Below, one piece after another: positions 1 through 9,593 of a stretch of DNA of 64,000 bases. This DNA is from Methylobacter tundripaludum (GTDB lineage Bacteria > Pseudomonadota > Gammaproteobacteria > Methylococcales > Methylomonadaceae). Every line of letters starts with the position of its first letter. The stretch's first letter is position 1. The stretch spans positions 1-64,000 of the forward strand of contig NZ_PTIY01000012.1 in NCBI RefSeq assembly GCF_002934365.1. Reading direction: 5' to 3'. Below the pieces are notes generated by a model that was not told the origin of the DNA, ran no database searches, and saw only the letters and a program-made list of their open reading frames with translations. The translations under genes and the position numbers were made by a program.

Positions 1-19
1 CACTCAATTTTAAAACACC

Positions 20-745
20 TCATGAGGTCTTTTTTCCTGAACAAGAGAGGGATGCCGCATGATTACTAAGATTGCACTTCGGAGTTGAATCCGCCTTCTT
101 ATAAAGCGCCTCTATTTTCGGAAGGTTATGATATACAAGATTTGATAAATACTCTTTTGCTCTTTTTTTGGGTAGATCTTTATCATTCAAAAATGTAGAT
201 ACGGAGTATTTTTCTTGTTTTAGCTCCTTATCTATTTCGAATAGCTGTTTTAGTTGTAATGGTTCTGTTATCACGCGTGAAATAAGTGTGTCTGATAAAT
301 ATGCTTCCATAGTAGCTATGCTCTGAACAAGAAGCATCCTGTTAAATACCTCGGTTTGATGCCTGTCGTTGATGTTTATTGATAGCATATTTTTAAGGCT
401 TTCTATCGACGATGAAAAATATTGGTGGACTGACTGCTGACTTATGGTTGAGTACCACCAATAATCATTATGGCATTGCCATTCTTCATCTGATACGCAA
501 CCGTCACTAAATAAATATGGCGTTGAAGCCGCACCATGTTCTAGAGGTTCACCATCTACTGTTACTAAAACCAAACTGCCTCTGTTATTAACGTTTATGT
601 CAAATATCTTCCCGCATGTAGGGCAATCAAGACTTTCTTCGCAGAAAGCTCCTTCACTTTCTTCCATGTTTGTATCTGGCACAGAAATCTCTTTATCGAT
701 TTTTGTATGGCATTTATTACATATAAACGAAAGCTTTGAGTACAT
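20..745 (-). CDS. Zinc-ribbon protein with HEPN-like helical domain, C-terminus probably truncated
   Basis: Read as 241 residues. The N-terminus has two CxxC pairs (C9/C12 and C41/C44), which would form a zinc ribbon. Residues about 120-215 are helical, and the run around MEAYLSD followed by YHNLPKIEALYKKA resembles uncharacterised HEPN-type families; this is recognition by eye. Such proteins normally continue into an RH...H-containing helix. Here the frame ends in about 25 low-quality residues, while another frame of the same DNA reads AILVIMRHPSLVQEKR. That points to a frameshift or decay near positions 15-100. The function is unknown. HEPN domains are often RNases or part of defence and toxin systems, and a hicBA pair lies just beyond. 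The ATG at 745 has no strong ribosome-binding site. Confidence 0.5.
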   Translation of the reverse strand: MYSKLSFICNKCHTKIDKEISVPDTNMEESEGAFCEESLDCPTCGKIFDINVNNRGSLVLVTVDGEPLEHGAASTPYLFSDGCVSDEEWQCHNDYWWYSTISQQSVHQYFSSSIESLKNMLSININDRHQTEVFNRMLLVQSIATMEAYLSDTLISRVITEPLQLKQLFEIDKELKQEKYSVSTFLNDKDLPKKRAKEYLSNLVYHNLPKIEALYKKADSTPKCNLSNHAASLSCSGKKTS

Positions 746-889
746 AGTTAAAATATAAGTAGATCAATTGGTTTCCAAGGAACTTGGTAGATTGTGACGG
801 GGATTGGACTGAGTTGCAACTCTGTCCGGGGTATAGATACTAGTACTCAGTCAGTATTGATCTGTCGAGTAAAAATCGTTCAACTCAGC

Positions 890-934
890 GTAAATCCGCT
901 CATCCTTCGACAAGCTCAGGACGAACGGATTTAC
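890..934. repeat. Dispersed palindromic repeat (TTCGACAAGCTC family)
   Basis: The core TTCGACAAGCTC is flanked by perfect 9-bp arms, GTAAATCCG at 890-898 and CGGATTTAC at 926-934. Related copies occur at 7163-7262 and 58993-59090, so this is a dispersed non-coding element. The rest of the 746-1172 gap holds this copy and the next repeat, and no convincing gene. Confidence 0.75.
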
Positions 935-1007
935 TTTTACCTGACAAAATAAGAATGACTGCGTACTAGACATGAAACGCGGTAAGGTGCAATCCGTGGT
1001 GCGGTAA

Positions 1008-1129
1008 GTTGGGCAATTTTTATCGTTACCCAATATTTCGTACATTCGATGATGAACCTGCTATGGGTAAACCCGAAATATGCTGGTATATTGAACATTT
1101 GAATGTCGGGCATAAACGGCATGTCCGAC
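1008..1129. repeat. Double-hairpin repeat, copy 1, upstream of hicB
   Basis: The element has two stem-loops. The first pairs 1008-1017 with 1025-1034. The second pairs GTCGGGCAT (1105-1113) with ATGTCCGAC (1121-1129) around a 7-nt loop. A second copy at 1688-1808 has the same two hairpins at similar spacing, and the 28-bp 3' ends match at 26 of 28 positions. The two copies bracket the hicBA operon. Confidence 0.75.
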
Positions 1130-1172
1130 AGGACTACCTTTAAGGGTCAACAAAAAAACCTGGAGAAACTAT

Positions 1173-1379
1173 ATGAAATTTAATGTGACAATCGACCGTG
1201 ACGAGAATGGTATTTGGGTTGTCGAATGCCCATCCATCCCCGGTTGTGTTAGCCAAGGCGAGACTAAGGATGAGGCGTTAGAAAATATCCAGGATGCAAT
1301 ATACCAGTGCCTCCAGGTTCGCGCTGAACATGGATTGCCTTTGACTATTGAGACTCGGCAAATTGAGGTCGCAGCATAA
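1173..1379 (+). CDS. hicB: HicB-family antitoxin
   Basis: This 68-residue protein is a compact HicB antitoxin domain. The sequence F-N-V-T-I-D-R-D-E-N-G-I-W-V-V-E-C-P, then P-G-C-V-S-Q-G-E-T-K-D-E-A-L-E-N-I, is the typical partial RNase-H-like fold that covers the HicA active site. It should neutralise the adjacent HicA mRNA interferase, and the HicBA complex normally represses its own promoter. At 68 residues it is the short form and no separate DNA-binding domain is obvious. A GGAG ribosome-binding site lies shortly before the ATG. Its stop codon overlaps the hicA start by one base (TAATG), so the two are translationally coupled. The order is antitoxin first, the reverse of the E. coli hicAB operon. 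Confidence 0.88.
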   Translation: MKFNVTIDRDENGIWVVECPSIPGCVSQGETKDEALENIQDAIYQCLQVRAEHGLPLTIETRQIEVAA

Positions 1380-1603
1380 TGCCGCCTTCGCTACCTGTTC
1401 TAAGGGGACGCGAACTTGTCCTCGTGTTCGAGTCATTGGGATGGCGGGTTGCGCGGCAGAGTGGAAGTCATATCATCATGGTCAAAGAAGGAGAAACAAT
1501 CACTTTGTCCATTCCCGATCATCGGGAGGTCGCAAAGGGTACACTCAGAAGCCTAATTCGCATGGCGGGTTTGACAGTAGCCGAGTTTATGGCTGCGCTG
1601 TAG
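1379..1603 (+). CDS. hicA: HicA-family toxin (mRNA interferase)
   Basis: This 74-residue protein is a HicA toxin with a double-stranded-RNA-binding-like fold. The segment QSGSHIIM carries the conserved Gly-Ser-His in which the histidine is catalytic, and it follows the helix L-V-F-E-S-L-G-W. The predicted action is translation-independent mRNA cleavage when free of HicB. The start overlaps the hicB stop by one nucleotide. The protein is full length and the histidine is intact, so the pair looks functional. It sits between two copies of a palindromic repeat, which could have helped it move; that part is inference. Confidence 0.88.
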   Translation: MPPSLPVLRGRELVLVFESLGWRVARQSGSHIIMVKEGETITLSIPDHREVAKGTLRSLIRMAGLTVAEFMAAL

Positions 1604-1687
1604 GTTAGATAGGCGTTAGCCGAGTAGATTAGGTAACTGTTTCGTCTCCTGCATTTCGGCATCCGGTGATGGGGCAAAGTCGAGTAG

Positions 1688-1808
1688 GTCGGGCAACAGC
1701 TTTTTCGTTGCCCGACGTTCAGGTGTTCGATTACGGGAGGGCTATAGATAAACCTCAAATCTTTGTTTTTTTGAAACGGAAATGTCGGGCATAAACAGCA
1801 TGCCCGAC
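1688..1808. repeat. Double-hairpin repeat, copy 2, downstream of hicA
   Basis: The first hairpin pairs GTCGGGCAAC (1688-1697) with GTTGCCCGAC (1707-1716), a perfect 10-bp stem. The second pairs GTCGGGCAT (1784-1792) with ATGCCCGAC (1800-1808), a perfect 9-bp stem with a 7-nt loop. It ends about 12 bases from the uvrA stop codon and has no U-tract, so it is not an obvious terminator. Confidence 0.8.
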
Positions 1809-1819
1809 CCACATAACTA

Positions 1820-4636
1820 CTACTCAAAAAACCGCCTCAAATACTCCCCCGTATGCGAAGCCGTATTTTCAGAAACCTGCTTAGGCGTCCCCTCTGCAAC
1901 CAGCGTTCCGCCGCCATCGCCGCCTTCCGGTCCCATGTCGATGATCCAGTCCGCAGTCTTAATTACATCCAGATTATGCTCGATGACGATGACGGTATTG
2001 CCGTGATCGCGCAGGGTATGCAACACACCCAACAATTGCTTGATGTCGTGGAAGTGCAGGCCGGTGGTCGGCTCATCCAGGATGTATAAGGTCTTGCCGG
2101 TATCGCGTTTGGACAGTTCCTTGGCGAGCTTGACCCGCTGCGCTTCGCCGCCGGACAGGGTGGTCGCATTCTGCCCCAGGGTGATATAGCTTAAGCCTAC
2201 CTCGACCAGGGTTTGTAATTTGCGGGCCAGCACCGGCACGGGTTTGAAAAACTCGGCCGCATCTTCGACGGTCATGTCCAGCACTTCATTGATGGTTTTG
2301 CCTTTGTAGCGTATCTCCAGCGTCTCCCGGTTGTAACGTTTGCCGTGGCAACTGTCGCAATGGACGAAAATATCCGGCAAAAAATGCATTTCGACTTTAA
2401 TCACGCCGTCGCCTTTGCAGGCTTCGCAGCGGCCACCTTTGACGTTGAAGCTGAACCGGCCGGGCGTGTAACCGCGCGAACGCGCTTCCGGCGTCGCCGA
2501 AAATAATTCGCGTATCGGCGTGAACAGGCCGGTATAAGTGGCCGGATTCGATCTGGGCGTCCGGCCGATCGGGCTTTGGTCTATATCGACGACTTTATCG
2601 AAATGCTCCAGCCCTTCGATTGCGTCGCAAGGCGCGGGAATGACGCCGGCGCGGTTGATTAACCGCGCCGCATGGCAGTACAAGGTGTCGTTGATCAGCG
2701 TCGATTTGCCGGAACCGGAGACGCCGGTGACGCAGGTCAGCAGGCCGATAGGGAAGGTAATATCGACGTTCTTCAGGTTGTTGCCGTGCGCATTGCGGAT
2801 AACGATCTGTTTGTCTTTATCGACGGGCGTTAGTTTTTCGGGAACGGTAATGCCGATTTTCCCCGATAGATATTGGCCTGTTAGCGAGTCTTTATTGTTG
2901 ATGATGTCTTCCAACGTGCCTTGGGCAATGATCTGCCCGCCATGCACGCCTGCGCCGGGGCCTATATCGACGATATGCTGCGCCGAGCGGATCGCATCCT
3001 CGTCATGCTCGACCACGATCACGGTGTTGCCCAGGTCGCGCAGGCGGAACAAAGTGTTCAGCAAGCGCTGGTTGTCGCGCTGATGCAGGCCTATCGACGG
3101 CTCGTCCAGCACGTACATCACGCCGACCAGACCCGCGCCGATCTGGCTGGCGAGGCGGATACGCTGCGCTTCGCCGCCGGAAAGCGTGTCCGCGCTGCGA
3201 TCCAATGTTAAATAGTCGAGGCCGACATTGACCAGGAATTCCAGTCGCTCCTGGATTTCCTTGACGATTTTTGCCGCAACTTCGCCGCGCTTTCCGCTTA
3301 GGTTAAGCTGCGAGAAGAAATCCAATGATTTGCGGATCGGGAAACGAGTCAGCTGGTGCAGCGGTAAGTCTTCAACAAATACATTCCTGGCCGAAACATT
3401 AAGTCTTGCACCCTCGCAAGCGTTACAGGGTTTGTTGGACAGATATTTGGCCAGTTCATCGCGCACCAGTAGCGAATCGGTCTCATGGTAACGCCGATCC
3501 ATGTTGGCGATGATGCCTTCAAAACTGTGGCGTCTCTTCTTGACCGATCCGGTTCCGGCCATGAATTTGAATTCAATCTCCTCATGGCCGCTGCCGTACA
3601 GAATGATGTCCTGATGTTCTTTGGACAGTTCCGAGAACGGCGCTTCCGGGTCGAAGTTATAGTGCTTGGCCAGAGAGCAGATGATCTGGTAGTAATAGGC
3701 GTTGCGCCGGTCCCAGCCGCGAATCGCGCCGCCGGCAAGGCTGATGTCGGGGTTATGGATAATCAGCTCGGGATCGAAATGCTGGCGCACGCCCAGGCCG
3801 TCGCAACTGGTGCATGCGCCTTTCGGGTTGTTGAACGAGAAGATGCGAGGCTCAAGTTCGGACAGCGAGTAGCCGCAATGAGGACAGGCGTAACGCTCGG
3901 AAAACATCAGTTCGGTCGCATCATCGATGCAGGCGGCGATCGCAATGCCGTCGGCGATGCGCAGGGCCGTCTCGAAGGATTCGGACAGTCGTAAGGCGAT
4001 GTCGTCGCGAATCTTGAAGCGGTCAACGATGACCTCGATGGTGTGTTTCTTTTTTAAATCCAGCACCGGCGGCTCGTCCAGGTCGTACACCGTGCCGTCA
4101 ATCCGGGCGCGGATGAAGCCCTGTGCGCGCAGGTCGTCCAGCAGTTGGATATGTTCGCCCTTGCGGTCGTTGACCACCGGCGCCAGCAGCATCCAGCGCT
4201 GGTCGGGCGCTTGCGACAGCACATGATCGACCATTTGGCTGACGGTTTGCGCTTCCAGCGAGACATGATGTTCGGGGCAGCGCGGCGTACCGGCGCGGGC
4301 ATAGAGCAATCTTAAATAATCGTAGATTTCGGTGATGGTGCCGACGGTGGAACGCGGGTTGTGCGAGGTGGATTTTTGTTCGATCGAAATGGCCGGGGAC
4401 AAGCCTTCGATGTGGTCGACGTCGGGCTTTTCCATCATCGACAGGAATTGGCGGGCGTAGGTGGAAAGGGATTCCACGTAGCGTCGTTGGCCTTCGGCAT
4501 AAATGGTGTCGAAGGCAAGCGATGATTTGCCCGAACCGGACAGCCCGGTGATGATGATGAGTTGATCTCTGGGCAGGTCAAGATCGATATTTTTCAGGTT
4601 ATGCGTTCTGGCGCCACGAATGCTAATCGTATCCAT
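1820..4636 (-). CDS. uvrA: UvrABC excision nuclease subunit A
   Basis: UvrA is the damage-recognition ATPase of nucleotide excision repair; it forms a dimer that loads UvrB on damaged DNA. The 938-residue length is normal. Two ABC ATPase modules are visible: the first Walker A is GLSGSGKSS at residues 33-41, the second GVSGSGKST near 640, and each module has an LSGGEAQR signature. Zinc-binding CxxC pairs occur near residues 250-280 (CPHC, CTSC) and 735-765 (CEAC, CDSC). The usual N-terminus [17 protein letters not shown] supports the ATG at 4636. No LexA-type CTGT-N8-ACAG box was found in the 86-bp gap upstream, so SOS control is not evident. Confidence 0.97.
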   Translation of the reverse strand: MDTISIRGARTHNLKNIDLDLPRDQLIIITGLSGSGKSSLAFDTIYAEGQRRYVESLSTYARQFLSMMEKPDVDHIEGLSPAISIEQKSTSHNPRSTVGTITEIYDYLRLLYARAGTPRCPEHHVSLEAQTVSQMVDHVLSQAPDQRWMLLAPVVNDRKGEHIQLLDDLRAQGFIRARIDGTVYDLDEPPVLDLKKKHTIEVIVDRFKIRDDIALRLSESFETALRIADGIAIAACIDDATELMFSERYACPHCGYSLSELEPRIFSFNNPKGACTSCDGLGVRQHFDPELIIHNPDISLAGGAIRGWDRRNAYYYQIICSLAKHYNFDPEAPFSELSKEHQDIILYGSGHEEIEFKFMAGTGSVKKRRHSFEGIIANMDRRYHETDSLLVRDELAKYLSNKPCNACEGARLNVSARNVFVEDLPLHQLTRFPIRKSLDFFSQLNLSGKRGEVAAKIVKEIQERLEFLVNVGLDYLTLDRSADTLSGGEAQRIRLASQIGAGLVGVMYVLDEPSIGLHQRDNQRLLNTLFRLRDLGNTVIVVEHDEDAIRSAQHIVDIGPGAGVHGGQIIAQGTLEDIINNKDSLTGQYLSGKIGITVPEKLTPVDKDKQIVIRNAHGNNLKNVDITFPIGLLTCVTGVSGSGKSTLINDTLYCHAARLINRAGVIPAPCDAIEGLEHFDKVVDIDQSPIGRTPRSNPATYTGLFTPIRELFSATPEARSRGYTPGRFSFNVKGGRCEACKGDGVIKVEMHFLPDIFVHCDSCHGKRYNRETLEIRYKGKTINEVLDMTVEDAAEFFKPVPVLARKLQTLVEVGLSYITLGQNATTLSGGEAQRVKLAKELSKRDTGKTLYILDEPTTGLHFHDIKQLLGVLHTLRDHGNTVIVIEHNLDVIKTADWIIDMGPEGGDGGGTLVAEGTPKQVSENTASHTGEYLRRFFE

Positions 4637-4662
4637 TAATTAAGTCCGGCAATTTCAACAAC

Positions 4663-4675
4663 CGTATAATATACG
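4663..4675. promoter_or_regulatory. Palindromic A/T-rich site between divergent uvrA and 4723 gene
   Basis: CGTATAATATACG is a perfect palindrome with a central A, in the 86-bp divergent gap. It contains TATAAT on the plus strand (4665-4670) and -10-like hexamers on the minus strand, so it may serve as a shared promoter or operator. No good -35 element is evident on either side. Confidence 0.35.
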
Positions 4676-4722
4676 AGCAAAGCCGTATGAACACAAACGG
4701 CGCACACTAGCGGTTTTAAATA

Positions 4723-5049
4723 ATGATCAACACATTAAATTCATTCGTTTTCAAATATATTCGATTTATCGAAATGGTCGGCGTGCTGATGCGCATTTTC
4801 AGCTTCTCGTTGGTCAGTTGGTTGGGCCCGGAAAGTCCGTTTATGTTTGTCTGGGCTTTTAACACCACGGATGCGGTGATACTTTCCTGGTGCTCGATAC
4901 TCAAGAAGGACAGCGCCTATACCTTGCTGAACGTGTTTTGGATTATGGTCGGTATTGTCGGTATGGTGAGGGCCAGTCACATTTCAGCTGTTAATTTTAA
5001 AGCCGTCTGGTTGGACTTATTGACGCAGATTACAGCGCTGTTTAGTTAA
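4723..5049 (+). CDS. Small hypothetical membrane protein
   Basis: This 108-residue protein is not one I can name. It is hydrophobic, with likely membrane segments around residues 25-60 and 67-85. A polar turn (S-I-L-K-K-D-S-A-Y) precedes the second pair of helices, N-V-F-W-I-M-V-G-I-V-G-M-V. No catalytic motif is visible. It is divergent from uvrA and co-directional with the downstream MFS exporter gene, but about 180 bp and a separate -10-like element lie between them, so a shared operon is uncertain. No strong ribosome-binding site precedes the ATG. Confidence 0.55.
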   Translation: MINTLNSFVFKYIRFIEMVGVLMRIFSFSLVSWLGPESPFMFVWAFNTTDAVILSWCSILKKDSAYTLLNVFWIMVGIVGMVRASHISAVNFKAVWLDLLTQITALFS

Positions 5050-5226
5050 AGCACAAATGAGCGGGTGCGATAAATAAAGCTTGTTATAATGTACGCCATT
5101 AAAATAATGAGATAAACCACCGGCTTAGTAAGGTTCGCAGTGCTTACCTATGCTGACGCTGGAAAACGGTGCGCGAGGCGTGCCCAACATTTCTTGATAA
5201 TTCTGGTTCAAAAGGAGAAGCTGGTT

Positions 5227-6618
5227 TTGACAACAATGCAGGACATTACAAGTTCGATGACGTCATCGGAAAAACGCGCCACATGGTCGCTGGCAAGCAT
5301 TTACGCGTTGCGGATGCTGGGGCTGTTTATGATTTTGCCGGTGCTGTCTTTATTCGCCGAGCAGCTTGAAGGTTCAACGCCTGCGCTGATCGGTCTGGCG
5401 ATGAGTATTTACGGCTTGCCCCAGGTGCTGTTGCAAATCCCTTTCGGCCTGTTGTCGGATCGTTTCGGCCGTAAAAAAATGATCATTATCGGCTTGGTGC
5501 TGTTTTTGATCGGCAGCGTGATCGCGGCGCTGTCGACGACCATTTACGGGGTTTTAGTGGGCCGGGCTTTCCAGGGCGCCGGTGCGGTTTCGGCCGTCAT
5601 TATGGCCTTGGTGGCCGATTTGACCCAGGAGGTTCACCGCACCAAAGCGATGGCGATTATCGGCATCAGCATCGGCGCGTCGTTCGGCGTCGGCATCATA
5701 GCCGGACCCGTTATTTCCGGCTTCGGCGGTGTGCAGGGCGTGTTTGGGGTGACTGCGGTGCTGACCTTGTTGGCTATCTTGGCGATTATTTTTGTCGTAC
5801 CCGATCCGCAAAAGTCCAAATTGCACCGGGATGCGGAAGTCGTGCCCGAGGAAATGCTGCATGTGCTGAAAAATCCTGATCTGTTGCGCCTGAATTACGG
5901 CATCTTTACCTTGCACCTGATTTTAATGGCCATCTTTGTCGTGGTGCCGTCATTGATGAGGAAGGCCGGATTAGTGGCGGGGCATGAATGGATGGTTTAT
6001 TTGCCGGTGTTTGTTATTTCAATGACATTCGCGGTGCCGTTCATCATCCTGGCAGAAAAGAAACGCAAAATGAAGCAGGTGTTTCTGGGCGCCATCGCGG
6101 TGCTGGTCATGGCTGAATTGGGTTTGTCGGCAGTTCAACAAAATTTGGCCGGGATTATCGGTTTCTTGTGGCTGTTTTTTTGCGGTTTCAACCTGCTGGA
6201 GGCGACATTGCCTTCCTTAATATCGAAGACCGCGCCTGCTGATTTGAAAGGCACCGCGATGGGCGCTTATTCAAGTTCGCAATTCATGGGGCTTTTCATG
6301 GGCGGGCTTGTCGGCGGCTGGTTTAACGGCCGGTTCGGGGTTACTGCGGTGTTTTTATTTTGCGCCGCAGCCGCGTTCAGCTGGTTGCTGGTGTCCTTAT
6401 GGATGAAGCCTCCGCGCTATGTGGCGAACCTGCTGATAGCGCTGGAACAACTCAGCGAGCAGGACGCCAACGAATTTGCTGCCGAAATGCTTAAACTGAA
6501 CGGTGTAGAGGAAATCACGCTGCATTATGAAGAAGCATTGGCTTATCTTAAAGTCGATAACCAGCAGCTGGATAAAGATCAATTGCAAGGTTTGATCGCG
6601 CAATACGTCAACGCATAA
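5227..6618 (+). CDS. yajR: MFS transporter, YajR-like, with C-terminal YAM domain
   Basis: This inner-membrane major facilitator has about 12 helices. It contains the MFS signature [11 protein letters not shown] after helix 2. After the last helix ([12 protein letters not shown]) come about 65 soluble residues of ferredoxin-like type ([13 protein letters not shown]), which match the YAM domain of E. coli YajR. The substrate is unknown; drug or proton-coupled export is the usual guess. The open frame starts at 5140, but AAGGAG at 5212-5217 sits 9 nt before an in-frame TTG at 5227, so I chose that start (463 residues). The ATG at 5236 is the alternative. The ssb gene follows after 22 bp, the usual uvrA-MFS-ssb neighbourhood. 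Confidence 0.85.
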   Translation: MTTMQDITSSMTSSEKRATWSLASIYALRMLGLFMILPVLSLFAEQLEGSTPALIGLAMSIYGLPQVLLQIPFGLLSDRFGRKKMIIIGLVLFLIGSVIAALSTTIYGVLVGRAFQGAGAVSAVIMALVADLTQEVHRTKAMAIIGISIGASFGVGIIAGPVISGFGGVQGVFGVTAVLTLLAILAIIFVVPDPQKSKLHRDAEVVPEEMLHVLKNPDLLRLNYGIFTLHLILMAIFVVVPSLMRKAGLVAGHEWMVYLPVFVISMTFAVPFIILAEKKRKMKQVFLGAIAVLVMAELGLSAVQQNLAGIIGFLWLFFCGFNLLEATLPSLISKTAPADLKGTAMGAYSSSQFMGLFMGGLVGGWFNGRFGVTAVFLFCAAAAFSWLLVSLWMKPPRYVANLLIALEQLSEQDANEFAAEMLKLNGVEEITLHYEEALAYLKVDNQQLDKDQLQGLIAQYVNA

Positions 6619-6640
6619 TCGCGACAACAAGGGGAGAGAG

Positions 6641-7135
6641 ATGCTTAATAAAGTGATGTTGATAGGAAGGCTGGGTGCAGACCCGGAAGTTCGTTACATG
6701 CCGAGCGGCGGGGCCGTTACGACGCTGAGTCTGGCGACTTCCAGGCGTTGGAAAGACCGGCAAACCGGCGAGCGCCGCGAAGAAACAGAATGGCATCGGG
6801 TGGTGATGTTTAATCGTTTGGCCGAAATTGCCGGCGAATATTTAAAAAAAGGCAGTCAGGCCTATATCGAGGGCCATATCCGCACCCGAAAATGGCAAGC
6901 TCAGGATGGCCAGGATCGCTATACGACCGAAATCGTAGCCGATTCCATGAACATGCTGGACAGCCGTAGCGGCGGCACTTCCGATTTTGGCGGCGACCAT
7001 GCGCAGGGCGGATATTCCGCGCCTTCATCGAAACCCGCCAGCCAGCCGCAGCAATCGGCGCCGCAAAGCAGTCCCGGCTCCATGCCGCCGCCACCGCCGA
7101 ATTACGACGATTTCGATGACGATATTCCGTTTTAG
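6641..7135 (+). CDS. ssb: Single-stranded DNA-binding protein
   Basis: SSB coats single-stranded DNA in replication, repair and recombination and recruits partner proteins. The N-terminal OB fold spans residues 1-110 ([16 protein letters not shown]). It is followed by a flexible Gly/Ser/Pro/Gln linker and the acidic tip DFDDDIPF, the site that partners bind. The 164-residue length is typical. The ribosome-binding site AGGGGAGAG precedes the ATG. It follows the MFS gene closely and may share its transcript. The tip is intact, so full function is expected. Confidence 0.97.
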   Translation: MLNKVMLIGRLGADPEVRYMPSGGAVTTLSLATSRRWKDRQTGERREETEWHRVVMFNRLAEIAGEYLKKGSQAYIEGHIRTRKWQAQDGQDRYTTEIVADSMNMLDSRSGGTSDFGGDHAQGGYSAPSSKPASQPQQSAPQSSPGSMPPPPPNYDDFDDDIPF

Positions 7136-7162
7136 GATATACCCAATGCCGTATAGTTAAGC

Positions 7163-7262
7163 CGTTCGTGGTGAGCTTGTCGAACCATGAGCGGCTTAAC
7201 GGCTTGTTCCGCTCCCCATTCGACAAGCTCATGGCAGGCTTCGACAGGCTCGGGGCGAACGG
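7163..7262. repeat. Dispersed repeat, inverted pair (TTCGACAAGCTC family)
   Basis: GAGCTTGTCGAA at 7173-7184 and TTCGACAAGCTC at 7219-7230 are perfect 12-bp inverted copies, and a third, diverged copy follows (TTCGACAGGCTC at 7240-7251). The element fills the first part of the 322-bp gap between ssb and hsdM. The remainder (7263-7457) shows no gene; it should hold the hsdM promoter. Confidence 0.8.
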
Positions 7263-7457
7263 AACAAGTCTTAACCGAATTGCATTGATGATATACCTGG
7301 TTAGTTTTGTAAATATAAACACATAAGGCATTGTCCTTCATGATTCCTCTGTGAACAGAAGGCAAACCAAGCGATGACTGCATATTCGCATCGATTATTG
7401 AAATAATTCACCTGCGGTTTTATCGCCTGAACCGGACAAATAAAATAAACGGAATTC

Positions 7458-9593
7458 ATGAACAAAGACCAACTCAAAAAGCTTGAAGCCGATTTGTGGA
7501 GCGCGGCGGACAAGCTGCGCGCGAACTCAGACCTCAAAGCCAGCGAATACTCGACCCCGGTGCTGGGGCTGATCTTCCTCAAGTTTGCCGACAATAACTA
7601 TCGCCGCCATGAGGCGGAGATCATCGCCGAATACCAGGAACTTAAAGGTTCCCGCCGCGAGAAACCGGTTTCTGAAATCGCGATCGAGAAATGCGGCTTT
7701 TACCTGCACGACCATGCGCGCTACGACTACCTGCTGAACCTCCCGGAAGAAAAAGACATCGCCAAGGCGCTCAAGGAGGCGATGAAGCTCATCGAGGAAT
7801 ACAAGCCCGAACTCGAAGGCGTGCTGCCCAAGGACGAATATGCCGCGCTGACCCGCACCGACAAGACCCTGCCGCAATCGCTGCTGCGCACCTTCGCCGA
7901 CATACCCGCCGATGCCACCGGCGATTTGTTCGGCCAGATTTACGAATATTTCCTGTCCGAATTCGCGCGCAGCGAAGGCCAAAAGGGCGGCGAGTTTTTC
8001 ACGCCGCGCTCCGTGGTGCGGCTGATGGTCGAGATCATCGAGCCGCACGGCGGCAAAGTGTTCGATCCCGCCTGCGGCTCCGGCGGCATGTTTGTGCAGT
8101 CCGCCCAGTTCATCGCGGAACACCGCAAGGAGCTGAAAGGTTCGGAAAGCGGCGTGTACGTCTGCGGCCAGGAAAAAACGCGAGACACCGTCAACCTCGC
8201 TAAGATGAACCTCGCGGTCAACGGCCTGCGCGGCGAAATCAAGCAGGCCAACACCTACTACGAAGACCCGTACCAAAGTTTCGGCGCATTCGATTACGTG
8301 CTCGCCAATCCCCCGTTCAACGTGGACGACGTGAGCCTGTCCAGCGTGGAGAAAGACAGCCGCTTCAACACCTATGGCATCCCGCGCAACAAATCGAAAG
8401 TGAAGAAAGCCGACGAAGGCAAGGAAACCGTGCCCAACGGCAACTACCTGTGGATCAACCTGTTCGCCACCTCGCTTAAAGACCAAGGCCGCGCCGCGCT
8501 GGTCATGGCGAATTCCGCATCCGATGCGCGCCACTCCGAAGCCGACATTCGCAAGACGCTGATCGAACAGAACCTGATCTACGCGATGCTGACGCTGCCC
8601 TCGAATATGTTCTACACCGTCACGCTCCCGGCCACGCTGTGGTTTTTCGACAAGGCCAAGACCGACGACAAAATCCTGTTCATTGACGCGCGCAACATCT
8701 ACACCCAGATCGACCGCGCCCACCGCGAATTCAGCGAAGAACATATCCAGAATATCGCCATCATCAGCCAGTTGCACAAAGGGCGGCGCGACAAATTCGT
8801 TCAGCTGATAGACCGCTACTTCGCGGCAGGCATGGAACGGCTAATCGAGAACAAAACCAAGGTCGAACCCGTCTCCGCGCAACTGCTCGAAGTGCTGGAC
8901 GACGTAGGCGGCAAGCAGGCCGTGGGCGAACTGGTGCAGCAATGGGCGGGGCTGGCAAAACTTAAAACCCGTTACGAGAAATATCTGCAACAAAAACTGC
9001 CTGTCATTCCGAACGCATGCGAGGAATCTTCCGCGCCATACAAAATTTCTCCCGTTGGCCGAAATGACAACTCGGAAATTTACGTCATTAACAAGGCGCA
9101 GCAGCAATTGCGCGAGGCGTTTGATCCTTTCTTTGCCGCGCTGCATGAAGGTTTGAAACGACTGGATAAGACCGTGCGCCGACACGAGAAGCAACAGGCC
9201 GAACAAGCGAAGGCCGAAGGGAAACGCGCCACGACCGACCGCAAAACCCGCGTACTCAAGACCGCGCTGGAAGAATTGCATAAGGAAGTGAAGAACGCCG
9301 AAATTTTCTACCAGCATATCCACCGGTTGCAGGAGCGTTTTCCAAAGGCGGAATACGAAGATGTGACCGGCCTGTGCAAACTTGCCAGCCCGGCGGATGT
9401 AAAGGAGCAAGAATATTCGCTAAATGCGGGGCGCTATGTCGGCGTGGTGATCGAGGAGGATGGAAAAACTGAGGAGGAGTTTGTTGCCGATTTGCTGGCG
9501 ATGAACGAAGAGCTGTTCAGTCTGAATGATGCGGCTCGGGAGCTGGAAAAAGTAATTAGCCACAACGTCGCGCAGATAGCTGGAGAAGGTTGA
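7458..9593 (+). CDS. hsdM: Type I restriction-modification system, DNA methyltransferase subunit
   Basis: HsdM is the adenine-N6 methyltransferase subunit of a type I system; it works with HsdS and, for restriction, HsdR. Residues 1-150 form the HsdM N-terminal helical domain. The SAM-binding motif FDPACGSGG lies at 202-210 and the catalytic NPPF at 284-287. The 711 residues exceed the common 500-550. The extra length is a C-terminal part with long charged helices (about 560-640). Residues 516-537 are encoded exactly by a 66-bp palindromic repeat inserted in frame (9003-9068), which seems to extend a surface loop. It is the first gene of the operon and its stop overlaps the hsdS start. Confidence 0.93.
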   Translation: MNKDQLKKLEADLWSAADKLRANSDLKASEYSTPVLGLIFLKFADNNYRRHEAEIIAEYQELKGSRREKPVSEIAIEKCGFYLHDHARYDYLLNLPEEKDIAKALKEAMKLIEEYKPELEGVLPKDEYAALTRTDKTLPQSLLRTFADIPADATGDLFGQIYEYFLSEFARSEGQKGGEFFTPRSVVRLMVEIIEPHGGKVFDPACGSGGMFVQSAQFIAEHRKELKGSESGVYVCGQEKTRDTVNLAKMNLAVNGLRGEIKQANTYYEDPYQSFGAFDYVLANPPFNVDDVSLSSVEKDSRFNTYGIPRNKSKVKKADEGKETVPNGNYLWINLFATSLKDQGRAALVMANSASDARHSEADIRKTLIEQNLIYAMLTLPSNMFYTVTLPATLWFFDKAKTDDKILFIDARNIYTQIDRAHREFSEEHIQNIAIISQLHKGRRDKFVQLIDRYFAAGMERLIENKTKVEPVSAQLLEVLDDVGGKQAVGELVQQWAGLAKLKTRYEKYLQQKLPVIPNACEESSAPYKISPVGRNDNSEIYVINKAQQQLREAFDPFFAALHEGLKRLDKTVRRHEKQQAEQAKAEGKRATTDRKTRVLKTALEELHKEVKNAEIFYQHIHRLQERFPKAEYEDVTGLCKLASPADVKEQEYSLNAGRYVGVVIEEDGKTEEEFVADLLAMNEELFSLNDAARELEKVISHNVAQIAGEG
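9003..9068. repeat. In-frame palindromic repeat inside hsdM
   Basis: The 66-bp unit begins GTCATTCCGAAC and ends GGCCGAAATGAC, so its ends are inverted copies of each other with mismatches. It encodes VIPNACEESS... and ends ...VGRND, a peptide typical of translated intergenic repeats of this type. Its length is exactly 22 codons, so the reading frame is kept. Confidence 0.7.

Noticed and set aside
851-1122. Two short minus-strand frames in the gap before hicB
   Set aside because: They are made of repeat sequence and lack ribosome-binding sites and family resemblance.
1780-1810. Palindrome near the uvrA stop as its terminator
   Set aside because: There is no T tract on the uvrA strand, and the same hairpin occurs upstream of hicB as part of a repeat.
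4663-4675. Palindrome before uvrA as a LexA (SOS) box
   Set aside because: It lacks the CTGT-N8-ACAG half-sites; it is listed only as a possible promoter or operator.
7527-8777. Long open frame of 416 codons on the minus strand opposite hsdM
   Set aside because: It is antisense to a clear hsdM with all motifs, has a His/Val/Phe-rich composition typical of shadow frames, and has no recognisable domain.
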